This document shows, one piece after another, positions 7,998 to 17,875 of a stretch of DNA of 64,000 bases; positions within the stretch are counted from its first letter, which is position 1; each line of letters begins with the position of its first letter. Below the pieces are notes generated by a model. That model made no database searches and was not told where the DNA came from. It saw only the letters and a program-made list of their open reading frames with translations. A program made the position numbers and the translations under genes. Origin of the DNA: Arthrobacter oryzae (lineage in GTDB: Bacteria > Actinomycetota > Actinomycetes > Actinomycetales > Micrococcaceae); contig NZ_JAUSSM010000004.1 of the NCBI RefSeq assembly GCF_030812315.1, positions 62,001 to 126,000 of the forward strand, read 5' to 3'.

Positions 7998-8987
7998 TCA
8001 GCGGTTGTAGGCGGGCATGGGGCCGCGGAGTCCGGCGCCCACGGCGTCGCAGGCTTCCACGACGGCGGCGGGCAGCGGCCCGTTGGCGACGGCGGCGATG
8101 TTGGCGCGGAGCTGTTCCACCTTGGAGCCGCCCAGCAGCATGGAGCCCACGCCGTCCCGGTAGGCCAGCCAGCGCAGCGACAGCTCGGCCAGCGTGATGC
8201 CAAGCTCCTGCGCAATAAGGGAGAGTTCATTTATGGCCTCGAACAGCTGCCGGTCCCAGTAGCGCGAGGTGTACATGGCGGCGAGCTTGGAGTCGCCGTA
8301 GCGGCCCTCGGTGGGCTTGGCGTCGAAGCTGTGCTTTCCGGTGAGCAGCCCGCCGCCCAGCGGGTTATAGACCATGGTGTGGACGTTGTGGGTGGCGGCG
8401 AATTCGAGGTATTCCTCCTCCACCCGGCGTGCCACCAGGTTGTACAGCTGCTGTGCGACGACGGGCTGCGGCGCCCCGACTTCACGCGCTACGTGGATGA
8501 CGTCGGCGATCTGCCAGGCGGCGAAGTTGGAGACGCCCAGGGCGCCGATCTTACCTTCGGCGAACAGCTCGGCCACCGTCTTCAACGTGGAGTGCAGGGG
8601 CGTGGCGCGGTCCGGCTGGTGGAGGTAGAAGAGGTCGATGCTGTCCACCCCGAGCCGTCGGAGGCTCCCCTCCACGCTGGCACGAAGACCCGCCGGGGAC
8701 AGCGGCGAGTTGTCGCCGTGGTCCGGGTGCGGCATGCCGGCCTTGGAGGCGAGGATGACGTCGCCGCGCCGTCCCTTGAGGAGGCGGGAGAGTATTTCCT
8801 CGGTGGTTCCCCCGACGTAAGCGTTGGCGGTGTCGATGGTGGTGATGCCGGCGTCGAGCGCTTCCTCCACCATCCGCCCCGCGGTGGCCTCGTCGACCGT
8901 GTCGCCGAACGTCATGGTCCCCAGGACCAGCCGGGAGATGGGAAGTTTGAGGCCGTCCACCTGGGCGCCTTTGGGCTGCTTGCTCAT
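7998..8987 (-). CDS. aldo/keto reductase
   Basis: A 329-residue TIM-barrel oxidoreductase of the NADP-linked type. The catalytic tetrad can be read: Asp in TIDTAN, Tyr in TANAYVGG, Lys in ILASKAG and His in FYLHQPD. The C-terminal MLLGGSKVEQLRANIAA segment contains the cofactor 2'-phosphate contact region. It lies 32 bases upstream of the HpaI-type aldolase and 56 bases downstream of the ABC ATPase, so it belongs to the same operon. A sugar aldehyde or lactol is the likely substrate. Confidence 0.9.
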   Translation of the reverse strand: MSKQPKGAQVDGLKLPISRLVLGTMTFGDTVDEATAGRMVEEALDAGITTIDTANAYVGGTTEEILSRLLKGRRGDVILASKAGMPHPDHGDNSPLSPAGLRASVEGSLRRLGVDSIDLFYLHQPDRATPLHSTLKTVAELFAEGKIGALGVSNFAAWQIADVIHVAREVGAPQPVVAQQLYNLVARRVEEEYLEFAATHNVHTMVYNPLGGGLLTGKHSFDAKPTEGRYGDSKLAAMYTSRYWDRQLFEAINELSLIAQELGITLAELSLRWLAYRDGVGSMLLGGSKVEQLRANIAAVANGPLPAAVVEACDAVGAGLRGPMPAYNR

Positions 8988-9043
8988 GCGTTGATTCCTT
9001 GCGGTTGCAGTATTTGTAAGTGAAAGGGCTAGCTTGCCTGGGC

Positions 9044-9869
<826 letters not shown>

Positions 9870-9877
<8 letters not shown>

Positions 9878-10823
9878 GGCTTGCTCCGGTCTGGGTCAGG
9901 GCGGAATCGGTGGCTGGGTCAGTGGTGATCTCGGACGCGTGGGCACCGGGTGCACCCCGGGATTCGCCGGTGGAGGCAGTGGGAGTTTCGTCCCAGGGAC
10001 CCAGGACGGGCACGGCTGCTAGCAGGGCCCGGGTGTATTCGGTGGCGGGATGGTCCACGATCTGCTGGACGTCGCCGGACTCCACGAACCGGCCGTCCTT
10101 CATCACGTGGATGCGGTCCGAGATCAGCCGGGCCACGCCGAGGTCGTGCGTGATCATGAGGATGCCGATGCCGCGCTGCTCCTGCAGTTCCAGGAGCAGG
10201 TCCAGGATGCCGCCCTGCACCGTGACGTCCAGTGCCGAGGTGGGTTCGTCCGCCACCAGCAGCTGGGGTTCGCTGGCCAGGGCGATGGCGATCAGCACGC
10301 GCTGCAGCATGCCGCCGGAGAGCTGGTGCGGGTACTTCTTCAGCTGCTTCTCCGGGGTGGGGATGTGCACCTGCTCCAGCAGCCGGATGGCCCGGGCCTG
10401 GACGGCGTCTTTGTCCTTGGCGGACGCTGCGCCGGCGATCCGGATGGCCTCGAAGAGCTGGCGCCCGATCGAGTGGACCGGGCTGAGCGCCGTCATGGGG
10501 TCCTGCGGGATCAGCGCCAGGGTCTTGCCGCGCACCTTGTCGATGGCCTTGGGGTCGGCGGTGACGTCCACGCCGTCGATCAGCACCGTGCCGGAAAGCA
10601 CCGCCAGGTCCTCGGGCAGCAGGCGGAGGATGCCCATCGCCGTCGTGGATTTACCGGAACCGGACTCACCGATGATGGTGACGGTCTCGCCCCGGTGGAT
10701 GCTGAAGCTGACGGAGTCAACGGCCCGGATGATGCCGGCGTCGGTGATCAGTTCCACCTGGAAGTCGCGGACCTCAAGGAGCGGCTGTTCCCGGTGGCCG
10801 GTGGTCTGGGGTTGTGCAGTCAT
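9870..10823 (-). CDS. peptide/opine-type ABC transporter ATPase (DppD/OppD-like)
   Basis: A 317-residue ABC protein. Walker A is GESGSGKST, the signature is LSGGMLQRVLIAIAL and Walker B is LLVADEPTSALD. The start is put at 10823 because GAAGGA stands at a good distance; the ATG three codons earlier is too close to it. One base separates it from the permease stop. The C-terminal 45 residues are Thr/Ala-rich and look disordered instead of the usual oligopeptide-binding tail. Confidence 0.92.
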
Positions 10824-10824
10824 G

Positions 10825-11736
10825 TCAGGCATCCTTCTTCTTGCGGCGGGGACGGTCGCGCAGGCCGTCGCCCAGCAGGTTCACGCCCACCACCATGAGC
10901 ACGATCACCAGGCCGGGCAGGGTGACCATCCACCAGGACGTGGTGATGTAGTCCTGGCCGTCGGAGATGATGCGGCCCCAGGTGGCGAAGGGTCGCTGCG
11001 GGCCGGCGCCGAGGAAGCTGAGCGCGCTTTCCAGCAGCACGGCCTGGGCCAGCAGGAGCAGCACCACCAGCGTTGCCTGCTTGATGACGTTGGGGATGAT
11101 GTGCTGGATCAGGATCTGGATCCGGTGCAGGCCCAGGATGCGGGCCGCGGAGACGTAGGGCTTTTCGCGTTCCACCAGCACCATGGAGCGGGTGAGGCGG
11201 GCTACTTCGGGCCATTGGGCGATGGCGATCACGAAGGTGATCACCGGGATGGAGGGTCCGAAGAGGGCCACCACCAGCAGCAGCATCATGAGCAGCGGCA
11301 GGGACATCTGCGCTTCGAGGAGGCGGGAGATGATGGTGTCCACCCAGCCGCCGAAGTAGCCGGCGGCTGCGCCGAGGATGATGCCGATGGCACCGGAGAC
11401 CAGGACTGCCAGAACACCGATGGTCAGCGAGACCTGGCCGCCGTGCAGCACCCGGGAGAGGAGGTCGCGGCCCAGCTGGTCGGTGCCGAACAGGTGGCCG
11501 TCAGTGAACGGCGGCAGGCGCCGGGCGGCGAGGTCCTGGAAGTTGGCGTCAGGCAGCGGCAGCACCTGGGCCAGGATGATCGGGATGATCACCAGCAGGG
11601 TGCAGACGGTGCCCACGATCAGCTTCCACTTGGCGGCCTTCCGACGGCGGGTGGCGCCGGCTGTGGCAATGTCCGCTTTGGTGACGGCGCTGGGGCTCGG
11701 CTGCCGGGTTGGCGTTGCGGTGTCGCTGAGGCTCAT
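10825..11736 (-). CDS. ABC transporter permease (DppC/OppC-like)
   Basis: A 303-residue membrane protein. One membrane segment at about residues 38-60 is followed by the family hallmark FGTDQLGRDLLSRVLHG, then about five further segments. The EAA loop is near QWPEVARLTRSMVLVEREKPYV. The C-terminal RPRRKKKDA is basic and cytoplasmic. It overlaps the upstream permease by 4 bases (ATGA). Confidence 0.92.
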   Translation of the reverse strand: MSLSDTATPTRQPSPSAVTKADIATAGATRRRKAAKWKLIVGTVCTLLVIIPIILAQVLPLPDANFQDLAARRLPPFTDGHLFGTDQLGRDLLSRVLHGGQVSLTIGVLAVLVSGAIGIILGAAAGYFGGWVDTIISRLLEAQMSLPLLMMLLLVVALFGPSIPVITFVIAIAQWPEVARLTRSMVLVEREKPYVSAARILGLHRIQILIQHIIPNVIKQATLVVLLLLAQAVLLESALSFLGAGPQRPFATWGRIISDGQDYITTSWWMVTLPGLVIVLMVVGVNLLGDGLRDRPRRKKKDA

Positions 11737-12668
11737 GCTGTTGCCGCCTTTCCAAGACGAACGCGGGGATCAAGTAGCGGGTAGGCGAGGTCGATGAGCA
11801 GCTGGACACCCACTGCCAGCAGCGCGGTGAGGAGGACCGTTGCCTGGATGAGGGGGTAGTCGCGGGTTTCCAGTGCCCGCACAATCAGGGAGCCGACGCC
11901 CGGCCAGGCGAACACCACTTCCACCACCACCACGCCGTTGAGCATGGCGGCGAACCGGGTGCCGAGGGCGGTGAACACCGGGATGGCCGAGTTGCCCATG
12001 GCGTAGCGCCAGGTCAGCACCGAGTTCCGGACGCCGCGGGAACGGGCCACCGTCAGGTACGGGGCTGCGAAGTTGGCGGTCATTTCCCGCCGGACCATCC
12101 GGGAGATCAGAGCGATCTGCAGGATTGCGATGGTGATGGTGGGCAGCACCAGACCGCCCCAGGTGGCGAACCCGGAGGCCGGGAAGATCGGTATCAAAAC
12201 GGCGAAACCCGTGAGGAGCATGATGCCGGTCCAGAAATCGGGCATGGACTGCCCGGCGATGGTCAGCACGTTCACGCCGAGTTCCTTGCCCGTGTCCGGG
12301 CGGCGGGACATCCACACGCCCAGCGGGATGGCCACCACGGCGGTAAGCAGGATGGCGGCCGTGGCGAGGGTCAGCGTGTACGGCATCCGCTCGGCCACCA
12401 CCTGCATGGCCGGGGCCTGGAACGAATAGGACGTTCCAAGGTTGCCGGTGAACAGCTGCTGCAGGAAGATCCAGTACTGCTCCAGCACCGGCCGGTCCAG
12501 GCCGAACTGTTCCCGGACGGCGGCCAGCTGTTCGTTGGTGGCCAGCGGGCCGGCGTAGGAGACGGCGGGATCGCCCGGGGCCATGCGGATCAGGATGAAC
12601 ACGGTGGACACCGTGAGGAACACGGTCAGCAGGCCCTGTCCGAGGCGCTTCAGGATGTAGTTCGTCAT
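11733..12668 (-). CDS. ABC transporter permease (DppB/OppB-like)
   Basis: A 311-residue permease. The N-terminus MTNYILKRLGQGLLTVFLTV and the segment RMAPGDPA are standard for DppB-type proteins. About six membrane segments follow. It starts 3 bases downstream of the binding-protein stop and overlaps the next permease by 4 bases, so all transporter genes are one transcript. Confidence 0.92.
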   Translation of the reverse strand: MTNYILKRLGQGLLTVFLTVSTVFILIRMAPGDPAVSYAGPLATNEQLAAVREQFGLDRPVLEQYWIFLQQLFTGNLGTSYSFQAPAMQVVAERMPYTLTLATAAILLTAVVAIPLGVWMSRRPDTGKELGVNVLTIAGQSMPDFWTGIMLLTGFAVLIPIFPASGFATWGGLVLPTITIAILQIALISRMVRREMTANFAAPYLTVARSRGVRNSVLTWRYAMGNSAIPVFTALGTRFAAMLNGVVVVEVVFAWPGVGSLIVRALETRDYPLIQATVLLTALLAVGVQLLIDLAYPLLDPRVRLGKAATA

Positions 12669-12671
12669 GGC

Positions 12672-14219
12672 TCAGGCCTCCAGCCGGACATCAACGAGGG
12701 GGTAGGAGTTGGTGGGTGCCAGGCTGATGCCGGACACCCGCTCCCGGTGGGCGAGGACGGACTTGGGCACGAACGCCCAGGCGCAGGGCCAGGTGTCCCA
12801 GACCGCCTGCTGGGCATCTTCCAGCAGTTCCTGCCGGCGGACCGGATCCGCCTCGGTGGATGCGGCCTGGATCTTGGCGGTGACCTCCGGGATGACGTAG
12901 CCCTGGTAGGTATCGCGGGTCTGTTCCTTCTCCGGCGTGCCGGAGTACATGCCCTGCAGCATGGTGATGGCCAGGCCGGTGGGGCTGGGGTAGCCGTTGC
13001 CCAGCAGGTCCCAGTCCCCCTGTTTGCCCTGGCGCCAGGCCAGGATGTTGCCGCCGGGTTCGAACTGCTGCAGCTCGGCCTTCACTCCGATGGCGCCGAA
13101 CATTTCCACCAGGGCCTCCATCACGGAGGTGTCGGACGCGAACTCGCCCGTTTCCCAGATGATCTTCAGGGTAAGGTCCTTGACGCCCAGCTCGGCCAGG
13201 GTGGCCTTGGCCTTCTCCGGATCGTAGGTGTAGGTGCCGGTCTTGTGGTAGCCGGTGAGGCTGGAGGGTGTGACGCCTTCGGCCTGGGAGACGGAGTCCA
13301 CCAGGACGTCCCGCACCAGGGACTCACCGTCGATGGCCATGCTGAGCGCCTGGCGCACCCGGGGATCGGCCAGGGGGTGGCCGGCAGGCTTGCGGAAGTT
13401 GTAGAAAATCTGGTTCAGCCGGAGGCTGGAGGCTTCTTCAAGCACGACGCCGGGAAGTCCCGCGAGCTGTTCGCGGGAGTCGGGCGTGATGGAGTCGATG
13501 ACGTCCACCTCGCCGCTGCGCAGCGCGATGACGCGGCTGGATTCCTCGGGGAGGAACCGGACCTCCACGTTGTCCACCTGGGGTGCGGGGCCCCAGTAGT
13601 TCGGGTTGCGCTCAAGGCTGTAGGTGCCGGCGCCGCGGTTGAACTTGGTGACCACGTACGGGCCGGTGCCCAGGCCTTCCTGCAGTTCCTCCGGCTTGTT
13701 CTGCGCGGCCGGGGTAATCAGGATCATGCTCATCAGCGAGTCCAGGATGGGGACGGGCTTTTTGGACACCATCCGGAAAGTGCGGTCATCCACGGGCACC
13801 ACCGTGGGGAATTCGGGGAAGAAGCCTGCCACGAAGGAACCCTGCACCTGCTGGTACATCTTCAGGGCAGTGGCCACGTCCTCCACCTGGACCGGGCTGC
13901 CGTCTGAGTAGCGGATGCCTTCACGGAGCCGGACGGTCCACTCGGTGGGACCGGTCATCTCGAAGCGGTCCGCGAGGACCAGCACGGGCGCGGTTTCGGG
14001 GCCGATGGCGGTGAGGCCCTGGCGGACGGCTCGCTGCACGGTGACGGCTGCGTCGAACTGGTTGAGCTTGTTGTCCAGGCTGACCAGTGACCGGTTGAGG
14101 GCCAGGGTCAGGGTGCTGGGTCCCGGCAGGCCGGTGGGGCCAGCGCAGCCGGCGAGGCCACCTGTGCCCAGCAGAAACCCGGCCGCGGCGCCGAACTGCA
14201 GCAGGCGGCGGCGGGACAT
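12672..14219 (-). CDS. extracellular solute-binding protein, family 5 (lipoprotein)
   Basis: A 515-residue binding protein. The N-terminus SRRRLLQFGAAAGFLL is Tat-like and is followed by a lipobox ending in Cys (LAGC), so it is a lipid-anchored receptor. The start at 14219 follows AAGGAAG; an ATG nine codons earlier is less well placed. YSDGSPVQVEDVATALK and NPNYWG are hallmark segments of family 5. It is the first gene of the minus-strand operon and defines what is imported. The ligand cannot be read from the sequence. Confidence 0.92.
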   Translation of the reverse strand: MSRRRLLQFGAAAGFLLGTGGLAGCAGPTGLPGPSTLTLALNRSLVSLDNKLNQFDAAVTVQRAVRQGLTAIGPETAPVLVLADRFEMTGPTEWTVRLREGIRYSDGSPVQVEDVATALKMYQQVQGSFVAGFFPEFPTVVPVDDRTFRMVSKKPVPILDSLMSMILITPAAQNKPEELQEGLGTGPYVVTKFNRGAGTYSLERNPNYWGPAPQVDNVEVRFLPEESSRVIALRSGEVDVIDSITPDSREQLAGLPGVVLEEASSLRLNQIFYNFRKPAGHPLADPRVRQALSMAIDGESLVRDVLVDSVSQAEGVTPSSLTGYHKTGTYTYDPEKAKATLAELGVKDLTLKIIWETGEFASDTSVMEALVEMFGAIGVKAELQQFEPGGNILAWRQGKQGDWDLLGNGYPSPTGLAITMLQGMYSGTPEKEQTRDTYQGYVIPEVTAKIQAASTEADPVRRQELLEDAQQAVWDTWPCAWAFVPKSVLAHRERVSGISLAPTNSYPLVDVRLEA

Positions 14220-14325
14220 CTCACTTCCTTGAGGAAGAACGGTCATCGTTGACCTCTCGGTTTGAACGGGGACGGCCTGCCGGTTTGGCTGCGCCGAATG
14301 TTGTCTCCATCACTTTGCCATCAAT

Positions 14326-14365
14326 GCGCGAATTGCGCAACCCTACTAGCGCGATTCGCGCAACC
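14326..14365. promoter_or_regulatory. tandem 17-base operator-like repeats
   Basis: GCGCGAATTGCGCAACC (14326-14342) and GCGCGATTCGCGCAACC (14349-14365) are spaced 23 bases apart. The first lies in the palindrome TGCGC-GAATT-GCGCA. They sit between the divergent binding-protein and kinase genes, nearer to the former. No regulator with an obvious match is encoded nearby apart from the DeoR protein. Confidence 0.6.
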
Positions 14366-14393
14366 GTGTCATGATGTTGGAAAGCATCCCGCT

Positions 14394-14439
14394 CTATATG
14401 GACTTCAAAACCCCATATAAAACGACAAACCCCATATAG
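14394..14439. promoter_or_regulatory. CCATATA repeat cluster, likely operator
   Basis: AAACCCCATATA occurs at 14408-14419 and again at 14427-14438, 19 bases later, about two helical turns. An inverted half-site CTATATGG lies at 14394-14401. The cluster ends 33 bases before the GTG of the kinase fusion. The DeoR repressor encoded downstream is the natural candidate to bind it. Binding is inferred. Confidence 0.65.
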
Positions 14440-14472
14440 AACTTCAGCCGACTATCGATCGAGAGGAGCAAC

Positions 14473-16854
14473 GTGGCTTCCGTGTATGTGCAGGCCGACG
14501 ATTTCTCCGGCGCCGCCGAAGTCGGCTACTGCTTTGTGGAGCATGGGCTGTCCGCGCAGGTCCTGCTTGGAACGAGCAATAGTGCAACCTACGACGGCGA
14601 CGCCTCCTCACCGGGGCACGTCACCGACGTTGTGGTTACGGATACCCATTCACGCGGACTTCCCGAAGCCGTTGCCGAGTCGCTGGTGACTGAGGCCTTC
14701 TCCAGCCCTGTGGCTGCGGGTGCGCAGGTTTTCTTCAAGAAGGTCGACTCGCTGTGGCGCGGGAACGTCCGCGCCGAACTTGCCGCGCTGACCGGGCTGG
14801 GCTTCCACGCCGTTGTTGCCGGGGCACTCCCCCAGCTGCAGCGTTCGGTCCGGAACGGGCAGCCGTTCGTTGCCGGGACCCCGTTGGCGCAGACGGATCT
14901 CTGGCACGCCGAACTGGCTGCGGCGCCTGCCGACATTCCTACGCTCCTCCGGCCGGAGGACCCGGCCTCGGTGCGGAACCTGGACCTGGCCGAGGTCCGG
15001 TCCGGCTCGCTCACCGCGAAGCTCGCCGGGCTGCTGCAATCCGAGCAGCCCGCGCTGGTGGTGGCTGACGGCGAGACCGTCCAGGACCTGGAAAAAGTGG
15101 TGGACGCCCTGTTGGATCTTGGCTTCACGGCCGGCGGCCGCCGCGTAGTTCTGGTGGGTACCGGCGGAACGGCTGATGTGCTTGCGCAGCGGCTCGCCGC
15201 AGAACCTGCGCGAAATGCGCAATCCGGGGCACAGATTGAAGTGGCCACTGCGGAACCGCAGAAGGCCCCCAGACCGGTGCTCGCCGTTGTCGGCTCTGCC
15301 TCCGGAGCGGCACAGGCGCAACTGGCACAGCTGGAAGCGCAGGGCTTCACGGTGGTCCGGCTGCACCCGCTCTACGCCGGCGCCACCGGAGCCTACGAAC
15401 CGCAGCTCGACGAGGTCCGGCAGTCGCTGGCAGCCGGCACCAACGTGGCCGTCACCCTCGCCGCCGGAAAAGTGAACCCGGCGCGCGCCGCCGGCATCGT
15501 CCAGGCGCTGTCCCGCTTCGCCGCGGAGGCAGCAAAAGACTCAGACGCGGACCTCATCCTCACCGGCGGTGAGACGGCCCGGGAAGTCCTGGACGCCGTC
15601 GGCCTCCAGAGACTGGTGCCGCTCGCGGCCGTGCAGCACGGGGCGGTGCTGAGCCGCGCCGGTGACGGAACCCTGGTGGGCACCAAGCCCGGCAGCTTCG
15701 GCGATGACCTGGCCCTCCTACAGCTTTACGACATGATCCGGGAGCGCCGCGGCCAGTCCGCGCACGCTCCCGCCAACACCCTTCCCAGCAAGACTTCCGA
15801 AAGATCTGGAGCAGAAATGACAACCGCCGCAACGAGCAAGACCGAGCAGAACGCCCTCCCCTACGTGGCCGTCACCATGGGCGACGGCGCCGGGGTGGGG
15901 CCGGAAGTGGTGGTGGCCGCCGTCCTGGATCCGCAGAGCAATGCCGAGTGCCGGCCCGTGGTGATCGGCGATGCGCTGCGCCTGCGCCAGGCCGCTGAGG
16001 TGCTGGGCATCGAGGCGGACATCCAGGTGATCGAGAACGTGGAGGATGCGGTGTTCACGCCGGGCCGGGTGAACGTGATCGACCTGGCGCTGCTGCCGGA
16101 GGACCTCCCGTGGGGGAAGCTCTCCCCCGTGGCCGGCCATGCCGCGTACGAGTACATCCGGGTGGCCAGCGAGCTGGCCATGGCCGGGAGGGTGCAGGCC
16201 ATCTGCACCGCGCCGCTGAACAAGGAGGCGCTGCACGCCGCCGGGCACATCTTCCCCGGACACACCGAGCTGCTGGCGCAGCTGACGGGCACGGAGGAGG
16301 TGTCCATGATGCTCTCCACGCCCAAGATCCGGGTGATCCACGTGACCACGCACATCGGGCTGATGGACGCCATCCGCAAGATCAACCCGGACCTGGTGGA
16401 GCGCACCATCCGCCGCGGGCATGAGGCCTTGGTCCGTGCGGGCATCCCCAATCCGAAGATCGGCGTCTGCGCCATCAACCCGCACGCGGGTGAGAACGGG
16501 CTGTTCGGCCAGGGCGAGGAAGCCGAAAAGATCGAACCGGGTGTGAAGGCCGCGCAGGCTGCCGGCATCGACGTCACGGGCCCGCTGCCGGCGGACACGC
16601 TGTTCTTCCTGGCCGGCCGCGGCGATTACGACCTGGTGGTGGCCATGTACCACGACCAGGGGCACGGTCCGGTGAAGGTGCTGGGCATCGAGGCCGGCGT
16701 CAACATCACGGTGGGCCTGCCGGTGATCCGGACATCAGTGGACCACGGCACCGCCTTTGACATCGCCGGTAAGGCGATCGCGGACCCGCGCAGCATGGTG
16801 GAGGCGCTGCACCAGGCGGCGGAGATGGCCACCCGGCCTTCCGTGGCCGTGTAG
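14473..16854 (+). CDS. fused four-carbon acid sugar kinase / PdxA2-type phosphate dehydrogenase
   Basis: A 793-residue two-domain enzyme starting with GTG after GAGAGGAG. Residues 1 to about 430 are a DUF1537/OtnK-type kinase (VYVQADDFSGAAEVG at the start, GGTADV and TGGETAREVL in the nucleotide part). From residue 449 follows a PdxA-family dehydrogenase: MGDGAGVGPEVV, TAPLNKEAL, the His ligand regions FPGHTE, INPHAGENGLFGQG and YHDQGHGPVK. In the known threonate/erythronate pathways a DUF1537 kinase makes the 4-phosphate, and PdxA2 oxidises it with decarboxylation to dihydroxyacetone phosphate. The fusion puts both steps in one chain. A possible internal start lies at 15817. Confidence 0.9.
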   Translation: MASVYVQADDFSGAAEVGYCFVEHGLSAQVLLGTSNSATYDGDASSPGHVTDVVVTDTHSRGLPEAVAESLVTEAFSSPVAAGAQVFFKKVDSLWRGNVRAELAALTGLGFHAVVAGALPQLQRSVRNGQPFVAGTPLAQTDLWHAELAAAPADIPTLLRPEDPASVRNLDLAEVRSGSLTAKLAGLLQSEQPALVVADGETVQDLEKVVDALLDLGFTAGGRRVVLVGTGGTADVLAQRLAAEPARNAQSGAQIEVATAEPQKAPRPVLAVVGSASGAAQAQLAQLEAQGFTVVRLHPLYAGATGAYEPQLDEVRQSLAAGTNVAVTLAAGKVNPARAAGIVQALSRFAAEAAKDSDADLILTGGETAREVLDAVGLQRLVPLAAVQHGAVLSRAGDGTLVGTKPGSFGDDLALLQLYDMIRERRGQSAHAPANTLPSKTSERSGAEMTTAATSKTEQNALPYVAVTMGDGAGVGPEVVVAAVLDPQSNAECRPVVIGDALRLRQAAEVLGIEADIQVIENVEDAVFTPGRVNVIDLALLPEDLPWGKLSPVAGHAAYEYIRVASELAMAGRVQAICTAPLNKEALHAAGHIFPGHTELLAQLTGTEEVSMMLSTPKIRVIHVTTHIGLMDAIRKINPDLVERTIRRGHEALVRAGIPNPKIGVCAINPHAGENGLFGQGEEAEKIEPGVKAAQAAGIDVTGPLPADTLFFLAGRGDYDLVVAMYHDQGHGPVKVLGIEAGVNITVGLPVIRTSVDHGTAFDIAGKAIADPRSMVEALHQAAEMATRPSVAV
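15808..15819 (+). promoter_or_regulatory. possible internal ribosome site and start for the PdxA2 part
   Basis: GGAG (15808-15811) lies 5 bases before an in-frame ATG at 15817, exactly at the domain junction. MTTAATSKTEQN then looks like a natural protein start. Free PdxA2 could be made besides the fusion, or this is the scar of the two genes' joining. Confidence 0.45.
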
Positions 16855-16918
16855 CAGCACTGATTTATTGGGGGCCGGAACTAGCATGGTAACCACGCCC
16901 ACGCGAAGGAGACCGGGA

Positions 16919-17692
16919 ATGCTGAGCGCAAATGCCAGGCGCGAGGAGATCTACCACCTCGCCGTCACCACCGGCCTGGCCTCCGTGGAGGAACTTTCCG
17001 CCCGGTTCGAGGTGACGGCCTCCACCATCCGCCGCGACCTGGCGCTCCTGAACGGGCAGGGCCGGCTGGCCCGCACCTATGGCGGCGCCATGGCCCTGGG
17101 TGCCCACCCGGAGGCGTCGCTGCGGCAGCGCACCGGCGAGGCGTTCGAGCAGAAGCACGCCATCGCCCGCTGGGCGGCGTCCGTGATCCGGCCCGGGGAA
17201 AACATCCTGCTCGACGCCGGCTCGACCGTGGGTGCGTTGGCCCACGAGCTGCGCGGCTTCGAAAAGCTGTCCGTGACCACGCCGGGCATCAACACCATGC
17301 AGGAGCTCGCCGAATCGGAGGGCATCGAGGTGGACTGCCTGGGCGGCCGGCTGCGGAGCCTGAGCCAGAGCTTCGTGGGCCCCCTTGCCGAGGCAGCCCT
17401 GGAGCGGATGAGCTTTGACCGCGTGTTCCTGGGCGCCGACGCCGTCACCGCCGAGGACGGCATCTGCGAGGCCGACCACGCCCAGACCCGGCTCAAGGAA
17501 CTCATGGCCCGGCGGGGGCGCGAGGTGTACGTGCTGGCGGACTCGTCGAAGCTTGGCCTGCGGCCGTTCCACGCGTGGGCGCGGCTTGCATTGCCTTGGA
17601 CTTTGGTGACGGACGACGGCGCGGATGCGGGGCAGGTGCGGAAGTTTAGGGACGCGGGGGTACAGGTTGAGGTGGCTTCGGTCAGTCGTTGA
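16919..17692 (+). CDS. DeoR/GlpR family transcriptional repressor
   Basis: A 257-residue regulator. The start at 16919 follows AAGGAG with 7 bases of space. The N-terminal winged helix is clear (RREEIYHLAVTTGLASVEEL, then VTASTIRRDLALLNGQG, then RTYGGAM). The C-terminal sugar-phosphate sensing domain has LDAGSTVGALAHEL, FLGADAVTAEDGI and the LADSSKLG motif. It lies 64 bases after the kinase/dehydrogenase fusion and probably controls both arms through the repeats at 14326-14439, with a sugar-acid phosphate as inducer. A C-terminal remnant of a related gene is at 28357-28484. Confidence 0.9.
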   Translation: MLSANARREEIYHLAVTTGLASVEELSARFEVTASTIRRDLALLNGQGRLARTYGGAMALGAHPEASLRQRTGEAFEQKHAIARWAASVIRPGENILLDAGSTVGALAHELRGFEKLSVTTPGINTMQELAESEGIEVDCLGGRLRSLSQSFVGPLAEAALERMSFDRVFLGADAVTAEDGICEADHAQTRLKELMARRGREVYVLADSSKLGLRPFHAWARLALPWTLVTDDGADAGQVRKFRDAGVQVEVASVSR

Positions 17693-17866
17693 GTCGTGGT
17701 GAAAACGTCACCACGCCGTCCCGGGCCAGCGTCGCACCGATGGGGATGCCGCCTTCGGCCAGGCTCTTCTGGGCGGCCTGATAGGCGGCTTCGAATGCCG
17801 GGTGTGCCGTGCGGTCCAGCTCCGGCGCGGCGGATTCGCGCTGCTCGTGGGTTATGGCGTCATTGT
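17687..17866 (-). pseudogene. nucleoside deaminase-like N-terminal fragment
   Basis: One minus-strand frame reads …HPAFEAAYQAAQKSLAEGG, then IPIGATLARDGVV, then VTFSPRLND and a stop. The part AAYQAAQKSLAEGGIPIGA resembles the start of cytidine/guanine deaminase-fold proteins, which goes on to the HAE and PCxxC zinc motifs; those are absent. No start codon is seen. It is therefore a truncated remnant between the DeoR gene and the NmrA-like gene. Confidence 0.45.
17695..17715 (+). terminator. hairpin after deoR
   Basis: CGTGGTGA pairs with TCACCACG across a 5-base loop, starting 3 bases after the DeoR stop. No T-run follows. The hairpin also overlaps the end of the deaminase remnant on the other strand. 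Confidence 0.5.
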
Positions 17867-17875
17867 TGCACGCGC

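Noticed and set aside
5659..8010. 783-codon plus-strand ORF opposite the sialidase-like and aldolase genes
   Set aside because: It is an antisense shadow of clearly coding minus-strand genes in high-GC DNA, without motifs of its own.
9910..11784. 624-codon plus-strand ORF opposite the ABC transporter genes
   Set aside because: It is an antisense shadow with repetitive Ala/Arg/Asp composition and no start signals.
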